Below are positions 6,562 through 15,768 of a stretch of DNA of 62,775 bases, in pieces. This DNA comes from Chitinivibrionia bacterium. Lineage in GTDB: Bacteria; Fibrobacterota; Chitinivibrionia; Chitinivibrionales; Chitinivibrionaceae. The stretch's first letter is position 1, and the number at the start of each line of letters is the position of its first letter. The notes beneath the pieces are model-generated. The model saw only the letters and a list, made by a program, of their open reading frames with translations. It searched no databases and was not told the origin of the DNA. The translations under genes were made by a program, and so were the position numbers. The DNA lies in assembly GCA_009779925.1 (NCBI GenBank), contig WRAZ01000010.1, positions 1-62,775 on the forward strand, given 5' to 3'.

Positions 6562-9500
6562 ATGTCTATTTTTAATTTTGCCGATGAAGAAACAAAGAGA
6601 AAACTTTATGCGATGAAGCATATGTCCAAGAAAAACATAGAGGGGAATACGCTGAGGAACACACTCGGGCAGACACACGTAAATATCAACGGAAACATTG
6701 TCGATAAAAAATCAAAAGCCGCGCCCGAAAGCATTAACGGAAATTTAATCGACGAGCTGAAAAACGTGCCGAAAGAGTTGACCCCGCGCCAAAAATATCA
6801 GTCTAACTGGAGCAAAATTCCCGATTTTGTAGCGGTGGACATCGAAACCACGGGATTGAGCAAAACCAAAGACAGAATAACCGAAATCGCCGCTATAAAA
6901 TTTGTGGACGGAAAAGCCGTAGAAGAATTTACGACGCTCATAAACCCCAAAATCGAAATCCCAGCAAAAATAACGCAACTTACGGGAATTGACGCGGAAA
7001 CCGTTAAAGACGCGCCCGAATTTGTAGAAGTTATGGACGAATTTGTAGAATTTGTGGGTCGCCTCGCAATCTGCGGACACAATGTGGACTTTGACATTTC
7101 GTTTTTGAACGCAGAAATAAAGCGAAACTGCGGAAAAGAGATAAACAACTGGAACATAGACACCCTGATTTTATCGCGAATAATTTTGGAACTCGAAGAG
7201 GGCTACGCGCTCACAAAAGTCGCAAATTATCTTAACATAGCGCTCGAAAACGCACACCGCGCATTGGATGACGCGAGAGCTTCGGGACTTATTGCAACAA
7301 AACTTATCCCAAAAATTAAGGAAGTTCCGATACTTTCGAGAGCGCGAATTGCGAGTAATTCGGTCGGCTTCACCAAAAAGATTTTTGAACGCACGCTTAC
7401 AGGGTATATTCCGCCTCAAAAGATAAAACTTGAGGTCGTTCCAAACGTAAAACCGCTTAAACCTAACGGCAAAAAAGTTGATGTTTCCAATACTCAGTTA
7501 AAGAAATATTTCAATTCAAAACTTGGGCAGGTTATAAGAAGATACCGCTCGCGCCCCGAGCAATTAGAGTTTGCACAAACCGTTGCCGACGCGCTCAACA
7601 ACGGAAAAATCTGTGCGATAGAAGCAGGAACGGGAACGGGTAAAACGCTCGGATATTTAGTGCCTGCAATGCTCGCCGCCATCGGAAAAAACGAGCGGAT
7701 TGTGATTTCGACGGCAACAAAACAGTTGCAAAACCAACTAATCGAAAAAGATTTGCCCGCGCTCGCAACGACTTTGGAGGGCAAAGAAGGCAAAATTTCG
7801 GCGGCTATCCTTAAAGGCAGAAGCAACTACGTTTGCCGAAAAGCGTTTGAAAAAATTATTTCGGGAGAAGTTCCGGGGATTTCGCCCAAAGAAAAAGGCG
7901 CGCTTTTGCCCATTATTAAATGGTACGAAAAAACAAAATCGGGCGACATTGACGAGCAAAACGCGTTCCACAGACGAGGCAATAAGCAGTTGTGGGATTT
8001 GCTTTCCGCTCAAAACAGACACTGCGGCGGCAAATGCGAATACAGCAACTCCTGCTTTCTGATAAAGGCGCGCAAATACGCAATGGCGGCTAATATTGTG
8101 GTGGTAAATCACGCGTTTTTTTACAGCGACATAGTTGCAGGAAACGAAATTATGCAAAACGCCGCGGCAATAATTTTCGACGAAGCACACCGCTTAGAAG
8201 AAACTGGCTACTATTCGCTTCAGACCGAAATAGACACGCACTCGCTCAATAATTCGGTGGAAGGTTTTCAGCATATTCACACGGTTTTGTATAACATAAC
8301 AAAAGCAATTCCCGCAGACGTTGCGGAAAACAAAGACAACCGCGAATTTATCGATGACGTTATAAAACTAAAACATATTATATATAATTTCCGCAAAGCA
8401 AGCGAGAATTTTTTGGCGGCGATTTCGGATTTTCTTGTCGATAACGCCGACGCAAACAATGCCACTCAAAGCGCAATTTTAACTTTGGGCTACAAGGCAA
8501 ACACGCTCCACAAATTACACGCCCTAAACGAAATTATGATGAATATCTGCGAATTTACGGATATTTTGCGGCTCATAAAACAAGCTCACCGCGAAAAAAT
8601 CAAGGCGGACAACAACATCGAAGCGCAGATTTCGGCGGCGGAAAAAGCGGCGCAACAATTAAAGGCGGATATGCAATATTTGAGCGAAGCGCAAACCGTC
8701 GGCGATATATTCTGGGTAGAAGGTCCCGCAAGCAAGAAATGGGTAAAATTGACGGGAACAACCACAAACATAAAAAATTTCCTGAACCCTTTTTGGCAAC
8801 AGTTTCAAAAGCCCGTGATTTTCACTTCGGCAACGCTTTCGCCGCAAAAAAACATTGACTATTTTGCCGACCGAGTAGGAATTTCCGGCTTGGAACCCGT
8901 GCTTAAACAATTTACAAATGAAATTATCAGCGAAAACTTAACTTTTGCAGTAGCGACCGAAACTCCCGAAGTAAGCACGCCCGAGTTTAACGTGTACACG
9001 GCGCAGATAATAAAGGATTTAAGCGCGAAATTCCAAAAAAATATACTTGTGCTTTTCACAAACAACGAAAATTTGGAGCAGGTTTACAACGAATTGTGCA
9101 AAGACGGTAAAAATCCGAACATTTTCGCACAGGGAATAAGCGGCAACAATGCGTGGATACAGCGGCAAATGCGAGATGTTCGCGGCGCCGTTTTGCTGGG
9201 AAGCGGTTCTTTTTGGGAGGGCGTGGATATGCCGGGCGACCAATGCGAAATTCTCATTATCCCCAAACTTCCGTTCCCCGTGCCGAACCATCCGCTTCAA
9301 AAACAGCTGGCGGAAAACGCCGAAAGCGACGGCAAAAACGGCTTTATGGACTACTCGCTTCCCGAAACTCTGCTTAAATTCAGACAGGGAGCAGGTCGTT
9401 TAATACGAAAATCTGAAGATATGGGCGCGTTTTTTGTGCTCGACAGCAGAATTGTAAATAAACCATACGGCAAATTCTTTGTAAATTTAATGAATTCCGA

Positions 9501-9705
9501 AGCATTAACATTCTCCGAAATAAGCGAAACTTGGGAGCCGCTCGAAAAACTTTTTGCCAAAAAAGAAGAACTGGAAAAAATAAGAGAAGCGGAAAAAATT
9601 GCGAAAAGAGAAGCTTGGGCAAAAGCCGAAGCAGAAAAAGCGGCAAAAGCAGAAAAAAACAATGCTGAAAATGTCGAAAAACAAGCAGAAAGCGCAAAGG
9701 AATAA
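6562..9705 (+). CDS. dinG: DinG-family helicase with N-terminal DnaQ-like 3'-5' exonuclease
   Basis: 1047 residues. After an 85-residue leader comes a DEDD exonuclease (DIETTGL with D93 and E95; GHNVDFD; AHRALDDA near 235). The XPD/DinG helicase follows, with Walker A GTGTGKT (356-362), DEAH (540-543), FWEGVDMPGD and the arginine-finger motif QGAGRLIR. Cysteines 425, 488, 492 and 498 are spaced like the four iron-sulfur ligands of XPD/DinG. The exonuclease-DinG layout is well known in Firmicutes, where the helicase part can be degenerate; here the key motifs and cluster look intact. The last 50 residues are a Lys/Glu/Ala coil. It would act on DNA repair or recombination intermediates. Confidence 0.88.
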   Translation: MSIFNFADEETKRKLYAMKHMSKKNIEGNTLRNTLGQTHVNINGNIVDKKSKAAPESINGNLIDELKNVPKELTPRQKYQSNWSKIPDFVAVDIETTGLSKTKDRITEIAAIKFVDGKAVEEFTTLINPKIEIPAKITQLTGIDAETVKDAPEFVEVMDEFVEFVGRLAICGHNVDFDISFLNAEIKRNCGKEINNWNIDTLILSRIILELEEGYALTKVANYLNIALENAHRALDDARASGLIATKLIPKIKEVPILSRARIASNSVGFTKKIFERTLTGYIPPQKIKLEVVPNVKPLKPNGKKVDVSNTQLKKYFNSKLGQVIRRYRSRPEQLEFAQTVADALNNGKICAIEAGTGTGKTLGYLVPAMLAAIGKNERIVISTATKQLQNQLIEKDLPALATTLEGKEGKISAAILKGRSNYVCRKAFEKIISGEVPGISPKEKGALLPIIKWYEKTKSGDIDEQNAFHRRGNKQLWDLLSAQNRHCGGKCEYSNSCFLIKARKYAMAANIVVVNHAFFYSDIVAGNEIMQNAAAIIFDEAHRLEETGYYSLQTEIDTHSLNNSVEGFQHIHTVLYNITKAIPADVAENKDNREFIDDVIKLKHIIYNFRKASENFLAAISDFLVDNADANNATQSAILTLGYKANTLHKLHALNEIMMNICEFTDILRLIKQAHREKIKADNNIEAQISAAEKAAQQLKADMQYLSEAQTVGDIFWVEGPASKKWVKLTGTTTNIKNFLNPFWQQFQKPVIFTSATLSPQKNIDYFADRVGISGLEPVLKQFTNEIISENLTFAVATETPEVSTPEFNVYTAQIIKDLSAKFQKNILVLFTNNENLEQVYNELCKDGKNPNIFAQGISGNNAWIQRQMRDVRGAVLLGSGSFWEGVDMPGDQCEILIIPKLPFPVPNHPLQKQLAENAESDGKNGFMDYSLPETLLKFRQGAGRLIRKSEDMGAFFVLDSRIVNKPYGKFFVNLMNSEALTFSEISETWEPLEKLFAKKEELEKIREAEKIAKREAWAKAEAEKAAKAEKNNAENVEKQAESAKE

Positions 9706-9707
9706 AA

Positions 9708-10202
9708 ATGAAAAAAGCGGTTTTGGTAATATTTCTCGTTTTTCTCGTATTTTTCACAGGTTGCGGAATTTATTCATTCACAGGCTCTACACTTCCAAGC
9801 AACGTGAGAACAATAGAAATACCGCTTTTTGAAAACGTCGCATTGGTGAGCGGTGCGGCGGAGCGAATTACTGAAGTTTTGTCGCAAAAAATCGTGAGAG
9901 AACGTCTTACCGTTGTAGCAAGAAACGGGGACGCGATAATCAGAGGAACGGTAGTATCGTATATAAACAGAGCAAGTGATTTTACAGGCACACGAGACGA
10001 CTTAACCGTTCTTCAGTCGTCGGTGGAAATTGTCGCGGACATAATCTTTTTTGACAACCGAAACAACCGTGAAATTTACAGAGGTCGCGTAATCGCCATA
10101 GGAAATTACGATTTTGCCACCGAAACCGAAATGGACGGAAGAGAACGCGCCATAGACGATTTAACCGAACGAATTTTGATGAATTCAATTAGGAGCTGGT
10201 AG
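9708..10202 (+). CDS. lptE: LPS-assembly lipoprotein LptE
   Basis: 164 residues. A lipoprotein signal with lipobox FFTGC (Cys19) is followed by GIYSFTG and the LptE pattern of a beta-sheet flanked by helices (TIEIPLFENVALVSGAAERITEVLSQKI, then ERLTVV...DAIIRGTVVSY). LptE plugs the LptD barrel and delivers LPS to the cell surface. It starts 2 nt after dinG stops. The fused LptFG permease is 15 kb away and lptD is not in the window. The ends of the gene are clear and a palindromic element follows. Confidence 0.72.
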   Translation: MKKAVLVIFLVFLVFFTGCGIYSFTGSTLPSNVRTIEIPLFENVALVSGAAERITEVLSQKIVRERLTVVARNGDAIIRGTVVSYINRASDFTGTRDDLTVLQSSVEIVADIIFFDNRNNREIYRGRVIAIGNYDFATETEMDGRERAIDDLTERILMNSIRSW

Positions 10203-10216
10203 CGCCGCGCGCATTC

Positions 10217-10280
10217 GTAGGGGCGTATTGCATACGCCCGATTTCTGTTGGCTATTTGGGCGTATGCAATACGCCCCTAC
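10217..10280. repeat. Paired palindromic mini-element (GGGCGTATTGCATACGCCC type)
   Basis: Two 23-nt arms (10217-10239 and 10258-10280) are exact reverse complements around an 18-nt loop. Each arm opens with GTAG and contains its own hairpin (GGGCGTAT, loop TGC, ATACGCCC). It fills the junction between convergent lptE and hisC and may serve as a terminator for both. A near-identical copy is at 40566-40634. Confidence 0.85.
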
Positions 10281-10282
10281 AA

Positions 10283-11356
10283 TTATTTCTGCATTTCTTT
10301 AATTTTGTCGATTAGCGCTTTCATTTCGCCGTCGGTGCCGATTGTAATTCTCAGCCAATCGCTGATTTTCGGTTTATTCCAAAAACGCACTAAAATACCG
10401 TTTGCTTTAAGTTTTTTGTACAATTCTTCGGCTGAAATTCCTGCTGAAATAAATTTTGTCGGACGAGCAAAAACAAAGTTCGCCGACGACTCTAAAATAT
10501 CAAAGCCGAGTTCTTTGAGTTGAGCCACCGCCCAATTTCGAGTGCCTATAACTTTTTTGCAACAATTTTCAAAATATTCGCTGTCTTTTACTGCGGCAAC
10601 GGCTATTTTCAGCGCCAAACGGTCAATCGTGTAAGAATTAAACGAATTTTTTATTACGTTAAGCGAAGAAATAAGTTCCGCGTTTCCGATAGCAAACCCC
10701 ACCCGCGCGCCTGCAAGCGAACGACTTTTTGAAAGAGTGTGAACAACCAGAAGATTGTCGTATTTTTTCGTAAGTTCAATACTGCTCTCCCCTCCGAAAT
10801 CGATATACGCCTCGTCGCAAAGGATAAGCGTGTCGGGGAATTTTTGCAATATTTCTTCGATTTGCGCCATTTTTACGGCAATTCCAGTAGGCGCATTCGG
10901 ATTGCAGATTACAATTCCGCCTGCGTTTTTCGGAAAGTTTTCAAAGTCGATAGTCCAGTCTTCTTTGAGTGGCACAATCTGCTTTTTTATGCCGAAAATG
11001 TCGCACCAAACGGGGTAAAACGAATATGTTATATCGGGAAAAACAAGCGGTTTGTCGCCTGTAAAAAACGCCATAAACGCCATAGCGATTATTTCGTCCG
11101 AGGAGTTTCCGCAGAAAATATTTTCGGTTTTAACGCCGTAAAATTCGCCGATTGCTTCCCGCAGTTCGCTTACGTCGGGGTCGGGGTAAAGTTTCAGCGT
11201 GGAATAATCGAAACTATCAATCGCTTCTTTCACTTTCGGCGACGGTGAATACGGGTTTTCGTTTGTATTCAATTTTATGTATTTCATATCTTTGGGCTGT
11301 TCGCCTGCAACATACGGCACCAGCCCGTCAAGCATTTTTCCGTTAAATCGGCTCAT
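10283..11356 (-). CDS. hisC: Histidinol-phosphate aminotransferase
   Basis: 357 residues, the standard length for this PLP fold-type I enzyme of histidine synthesis, which converts imidazole-acetol phosphate to histidinol phosphate. LNTNENPY is near the N-terminus, CDEAYIDF carries the PLP-ring aspartate, and SKSRSLAGARVG holds the Schiff-base lysine and phosphate-binding arginine. Its start overlaps the stop of vapC by 4 nt, so it may be read from the vapBC promoter. No other his genes are near. Aromatic aminotransferase activity is a family alternative. Confidence 0.87.
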   Translation of the reverse strand: MSRFNGKMLDGLVPYVAGEQPKDMKYIKLNTNENPYSPSPKVKEAIDSFDYSTLKLYPDPDVSELREAIGEFYGVKTENIFCGNSSDEIIAMAFMAFFTGDKPLVFPDITYSFYPVWCDIFGIKKQIVPLKEDWTIDFENFPKNAGGIVICNPNAPTGIAVKMAQIEEILQKFPDTLILCDEAYIDFGGESSIELTKKYDNLLVVHTLSKSRSLAGARVGFAIGNAELISSLNVIKNSFNSYTIDRLALKIAVAAVKDSEYFENCCKKVIGTRNWAVAQLKELGFDILESSANFVFARPTKFISAGISAEELYKKLKANGILVRFWNKPKISDWLRITIGTDGEMKALIDKIKEMQK

Positions 11357-11772
11357 TTGTTCTCCTTCCAGTCTTCCAATTCTAACCCGCGTACACGCTC
11401 AAAATCTTTTGTATTGTTCGTGACAAGAACAGCGCCATTCGACATAGCGTGAGCGGCGATAAGTATATCAAAATCTTCTATCAAACACCCTCTTTTCTGC
11501 AAATCTGCACGTATTATTCCGTATTGTTCCGCTGCATTATTATCAAACGGCAATATTTCCAATGCACACAAAAAATCGTCCAACGCTGAACGATTTTTTT
11601 CGCTACTTTCACTAAGTTCAACGCCGTGCAAAAGTTCCGCCAAAACCAACGAAGATATTGCAATACCTTCTTGACTTCTTATTCTGTCAAAAATGTGTCG
11701 ATACATACTATTGTTTTTTCGTGCGCCACGAATAGCAAAAACGCAGGTGTTTGTGTCAAGCATATATTTCAA
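11353..11772 (-). CDS. vapC: VapC-type PIN-domain toxin ribonuclease
   Basis: 139 residues. It opens MKYMLDTNTCVFAIRG with the first PIN acidic residue, has a central LAELLHGVELSE carrying the conserved Glu, and ends with EDFDILIAAHAMSNGAVLVTNNTKDF, which holds the last PIN acids. PIN toxins cut RNA (initiator tRNA or rRNA in studied cases) when the antitoxin is lost. Its start overlaps vapB by 4 nt and its stop overlaps hisC by 4 nt. All catalytic acids appear intact, so it is likely functional. Confidence 0.88.
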   Translation of the reverse strand: MKYMLDTNTCVFAIRGARKNNSMYRHIFDRIRSQEGIAISSLVLAELLHGVELSESSEKNRSALDDFLCALEILPFDNNAAEQYGIIRADLQKRGCLIEDFDILIAAHAMSNGAVLVTNNTKDFERVRGLELEDWKENK

Positions 11773-12005
11773 AAGACAATCTCTCTGGTTCTGTTAATGT
11801 GTTCTGCTCTGCCGTCTTTCATAAAATCTTCGGAAAATCCTTTTGCGCCTCTTTCAAAAATTTCCAACATTTTTGATTTTGGGAAAAGATATACCGTGCT
11901 TCCGATTTTTTTTATGCAGACCTCGTCTTCGTCAAATCTATATTCTTTCGGAATTCTAACCGCCTGACTTCTCCCCGTCTTGAATACTTTTGCCGTTGCT
12001 ATCAT
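11769..12005 (-). CDS. vapB: VapB-type AbrB/SpoVT antitoxin
   Basis: 78 residues from the ATG at 12005, chosen for the AAAGGAGG site just upstream; a longer frame to 12059 lacks one. The N-terminus MIATAKVFKTGRSQAVRIPKEYRF is the swapped-hairpin DNA-binding fold of VapB. The C-terminal half, with acidic and aromatic residues, would wrap VapC. Expected autoregulation would act on the spacer to trpB2, where TAGTG/CACTA (12104-12119) and TTCCGGGAA (12072-12080) form small inverted repeats. Confidence 0.85.
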   Translation of the reverse strand: MIATAKVFKTGRSQAVRIPKEYRFDEDEVCIKKIGSTVYLFPKSKMLEIFERGAKGFSEDFMKDGRAEHINRTREIVF

Positions 12006-12140
12006 ATTTTCCTCCTTTTTCTGAAATTCTCTTCGGATACATACTGTGGTACATATCAAATATAATAAATGTTCCGGGAAATTGTCAAGGAAGATATGAA
12101 ATGTAGTGAAAAAACACTAAATATTCCATTACACCTCAAA

Positions 12141-12155
12141 ACAAATATTATTTTG
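12141..12155 (+). promoter_or_regulatory. Promoter-like ACAAATATTATTTTG element before trpB2
   Basis: It lies 44 nt before the trpB2 ATG. The 17-mer starting at 12138, AAAACAAATATTATTTT, recurs exactly before the mazE-like gene, ending at 19064. A close match (ACAAATATTATTT) precedes the hybrid kinase on the minus strand. Confidence 0.4.
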
Positions 12156-12198
12156 TTCCTATAAATAGAAACAAAAACATTTTCTGAAAGGAAAAACA

Positions 12199-13575
12199 AT
12201 GTCTCAAGTACCATACAAAATCCACTTGTCGGAAGACGAAATGCCTAAGCAATGGCTTAACTTGCGGGCGTTTATGAAAAATAAACCCGCGCCGATTTTG
12301 CACCCCGCAACACTGCAACCGGCAACTGCCGACGAACTAAACGCCGTTTTTTGTGAAGAGTGCGTAAAGCAGGAATTGGACGATACGTCAAAGTTTATCG
12401 ACATTCCGTCGGGGATATTGGAGTTTTACAAGGGCTACCGTCCGTCAGCGCTGGTTAGGGCGTATTTTTTGGAGAAAGCGCTCGGTACTCCCGCGGAAAT
12501 TTACTACAAATACGAGGGAACAAACACAAGCGGCTCGCACAAATTAAACTCCGCAATTCCACAGGCGTATTACGCTAAACAGCAAGGTTTAACATCTCTT
12601 ACAACCGAAACGGGAGCAGGTCAATGGGGTTCGGCGATGAGTATGGCGTGCGCATTTTACGGGCTGGATTTGCTTGTTTATATGGTAAAAGTTTCAGCGG
12701 AACAAAAACCGTATCGCAAACATTTAATGGAAACTTACGGCGCAAAAGTTATTCCTTCGCCGTCGAATACGACCGAAGCGGGAAGAAAAATACTCGAAAA
12801 AGACCCGAACACAAGCGGCTCTTTGGGCTGTGCAATCAGCGAGGCAGTCGAAACTGCGGTAAAAACCGACAAATGCCGCTATGTTTTGGGAAGCGTTCTC
12901 AATCACGTTCTTTTGCACCAATCGATAATCGGTTGCGAGGCGAAAATTGCACTTGACAAATACGGAATTTCTCCCGATATAATTATAGGATGCGCGGGCG
13001 GCGGCTCAAATCTGGGCGGACTTATTTCACCGTTTATGGCGGATAAACTGACGGGCAAAAGCAATGCGCATTTTATTGCGGTAGAGCCTACAAGCTGCCC
13101 GTCGCTTACACGCGGAAAATACGCCTACGATTTCGGCGACACCGCACAAACAACGCCGCTTATGAAAATGTACACGCTCGGAAGCGGATATATTCCTGCT
13201 CCCGGACACGCAGGCGGATTGCGTTATCACGGAATGACCACAACGCTTTCGCAGCTTTATGCGGACGGATTTATGGAAGCGCGCGCAGTTGAGCAGACAA
13301 AAATTTTTGACGCGGCTGTCCTTTTTGCGAAAACCGAAGGAATTTTGCCTGCGCCCGAATCATCGCACGCAATCCGCGTTGCAATCGATGAAGCGCTAAA
13401 AGCAAAAGAGAGCGGCGAAAAAAAGAAAATTTTGTTCGGACTTACAGGAACAGGGTATTTCGATATGACCGCTTATGCGCAATACAACGCAAAAACAATG
13501 AGCGATTATATACCGAGCGACGAGGAGTTGGCGAAAGGTTTTGCTACAATTCCCGATGTTGCGGTGAACAGATAA
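12199..13575 (+). CDS. trpB: TrpB2-type tryptophan synthase beta subunit
   Basis: 458 residues, longer than TrpB1 (about 400) and matching the TrpB2 group. It condenses indole with serine using PLP. The Schiff-base lysine is K115 in SGSHKLNSA; TETGAGQWGSAM and the phosphate loop CAGGGSNLGG are present. TrpB2 enzymes usually work without a tight TrpA complex and may salvage free indole. No trpA or other trp genes are in the window, which fits a salvage role. An AAAGGAAA site precedes the ATG. It is divergent from vapB and ends at a palindromic mini-element. Confidence 0.88.
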   Translation: MSQVPYKIHLSEDEMPKQWLNLRAFMKNKPAPILHPATLQPATADELNAVFCEECVKQELDDTSKFIDIPSGILEFYKGYRPSALVRAYFLEKALGTPAEIYYKYEGTNTSGSHKLNSAIPQAYYAKQQGLTSLTTETGAGQWGSAMSMACAFYGLDLLVYMVKVSAEQKPYRKHLMETYGAKVIPSPSNTTEAGRKILEKDPNTSGSLGCAISEAVETAVKTDKCRYVLGSVLNHVLLHQSIIGCEAKIALDKYGISPDIIIGCAGGGSNLGGLISPFMADKLTGKSNAHFIAVEPTSCPSLTRGKYAYDFGDTAQTTPLMKMYTLGSGYIPAPGHAGGLRYHGMTTTLSQLYADGFMEARAVEQTKIFDAAVLFAKTEGILPAPESSHAIRVAIDEALKAKESGEKKKILFGLTGTGYFDMTAYAQYNAKTMSDYIPSDEELAKGFATIPDVAVNR

Positions 13576-13588
13576 TTTGTGATGTGTT

Positions 13589-13610
13589 GGGGCAGGTTTT
13601 AAACCTGCCC
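13589..13610. repeat. Palindromic mini-element / terminator (GGGCAGGTTTTAAACCTGCCC type)
   Basis: A near-perfect hairpin (GGGCAGGTTT against AAACCTGCCC) followed by TTTAAA, in the 44-nt junction of convergent trpB2 and the GH8 gene. It opens GTTGGGGC, a variant of the GTAGGGGC opening of the other elements. It could terminate both genes. Confidence 0.7.
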
Positions 13611-13619
13611 TTTAAACAT

Positions 13620-15726
13620 TTATTGCAACAAAAATCTCCGTGAAATATTCAATCCATTCCTGCCGTCCACCCGTAAAATCAATACTTGATTTCTTGAAAT
13701 TGTTGCGGGGATTGCGAAACTTGCGACACCTGCCGAATTAAGCGTTATATTTTCACTCAAAAGTTGGCGTCCTCTTACATCGGTTATACGTAAAACAACG
13801 TCGCTTTGTGTCGGAATATTTAAGTTAATATTATTTCTTGCTACCGAAACGGAGGCAGGCAGGCGACTTACCGTTCTCGCATTGGGAATTGAAAAAGCGG
13901 ATGTTTCGGAGCCGTCGCCCGTAAAACCGACAAGTTTCAGCTGAGTAATAATTCCCGAAGTTGTGCCTTGAGTAAGCGTTTCTACTCTTATGCCGCTGAC
14001 CAGCGACAAATCGTTAGGCGCAATAAGGTGCTGACTCCATAGAAAAACCCAATCCGGCTGAGAAAACGCCCTCGGATTGACGGTAATAGTTCTTGGTTCG
14101 GCGCTTACGGGAAGCGTTGTGTAAAATCCCGCGCCCTCGCTGACAAGGGCTGGATCGTCGAGAATAAGGCGTATAGGTCTCGTTGCCGTGTATGTTATGG
14201 TAATGGAGCGCCCTTGCAGCTTCAAATTCGGTGTAAATGTTTGCGTAGGCGTAATAAGGACTGGCAGTTCTTCCTACGGTTAAGGAAAAATTAACATTAT
14301 TGGCAGTATGCGTGAAAGATACGGAAGATGTCGTGCTCGAACTGTCTCGCCAATCGGTTTGCGCTCTTGTTAAGTCGATAAAAGGAAGATTTTGGTTTTC
14401 GTTGCCTCGCGTATCCAAGCCCCACCAATTTCCTGTTATTAAAAGCAAGTTCATAAGTCGAAGCGACTCGTTGTAAAAACTGCTCTGTCCTCTGGCGACA
14501 ATATTGTTGTAAGTTGCATTCAAAAACTGTTGATTAGCCGCGTCGGCAAGCATTCCCGAAGCAAAAGGAGCGGCAAACGCCATAGCGGAATAATCGCTGT
14601 ATCTCGTTCCGTTCAATAAATACCCCGAGCCGATTAGGGCAGGATTGCCCCCTGTTGCGCCTCTTAGCCAAGTGCTTATCCTGCTGATTTGTTCTCTTGC
14701 TTCGGGAGTTGCGTAGTGAACATAATCCAGTGCGAGCCGCCAAGGAACACGGCAGGCGTTAAATGCGTAATTATCCCAGTTGTGTTCTCCTGCAACCAAT
14801 GCCTCCGCCGAATTGGCGACAGTTCTTGCGTCATTTCGCTCCCCTATAACAAAATCAGCCATAAGTCCTGTAATTCTGTGCGAAACTTGGTGTAAAAGCG
14901 AATAAACTTCGTCTGCGGCGGTAAGCCAGAATGGGTCGTCCGTTGCTCTGTAAAACGCTCTGAAATGTCCCGGCATCCAATCGGAACTACGCGAAGTTGT
15001 TCTTTGGGCAAGCGTTATCGCTTCAAATCTTCCGTGCCAATCTCCGAGATTTGTTCTGTAAAGCCCCGGGTGAAAATTCAAGTCCTTAATTGAATTGATA
15101 ATCGCTATTGCGTCGGTCATATACTGCGGGTCGCCCCACTGAGCATAAGCCAAAAGCAAAGCAAACGCCATATCCATATCGCCGTCGGTGGCAGAACTGC
15201 TTCTGCCGAACGTCTGCCAACAACCCTCCCATTCGTCCCAACAAATTCTGTTTTCGGCAACAGGATTGCTTGATTCCACATCGTGTATCACCCACGACAT
15301 AAGGTTGTTGCGGGGTAAATTTCTGGGAGCGATATTTGAGCCTTGTACACGTCTCAGCGCGTTCATTCTGTCGAAAGCTTCCTTTTCGTCGCCCTCAACT
15401 CCCGCCATTAAAACGAGTATCATCATTCCGTAGCCGTGCGTTTCTGAGTTTGTACGCGCTCGGCTTCCGTTTACTCCTGTTCCGCCTGCCTCAAACCACG
15501 AATGTCTGCCGTTATTTGACGTCCTGAAAAAACGCGTTCGCAAGTCCCTGTATAAACGAGCAACGTCGGTATTCATTTGGTCTTGCGAAACGTGGTCAGG
15601 TCTGATTGTATTCCCTATCGGTTCAAATTCGTCTGCCTGCGGAAACGGGCGACTTTGAGCGAAAAGCGGTGAAAAAATCGAAATTAACAGCAATATAATT
15701 GCAATATGCTTGATTTTTTTACACAC
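13620..15726 (-). pseudogene. GH8 glycoside hydrolase with C-terminal sorting-like domain, frameshifted
   Basis: A signal peptide (cut near A23) leads into a GH8 barrel: catalytic-acid motif SETHGYG (E95) and signature ATDGDMDMA (179-187) match the family. At the catalytic-base site of subfamily a there is Asn (N323 in FNACR), as reported for subfamilies b and c. After residue 490 a beta-rich carbohydrate-binding-like region begins. Near 14210-14235 the frame breaks: upstream reads to TEFEA and the continuation LQGRSITITY is in another frame, so one indel separates residues 1-505 from the last 200. The second part ends in a module (DVRGRQLLSENITLN...) shared with the next gene. Real inactivation or a sequencing error are both possible. 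Confidence 0.8.
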
Positions 15727-15768
15727 AAATCCCTCCCTTCTCTAAAAAAACATTTTACATATATAGGT

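Noticed and set aside
13620-14225. Separate 201-residue gene starting at an internal ATG
   Set aside because: It is the frameshifted 3' part of the GH8 gene: its sequence continues the carbohydrate-binding-like region and matches the end of the neighbouring GH8 protein.
14205-14240. Programmed ribosomal frameshift in the GH8 gene
   Set aside because: No slippery heptamer or downstream structure was recognised at the break; a simple indel or sequencing error is more likely.
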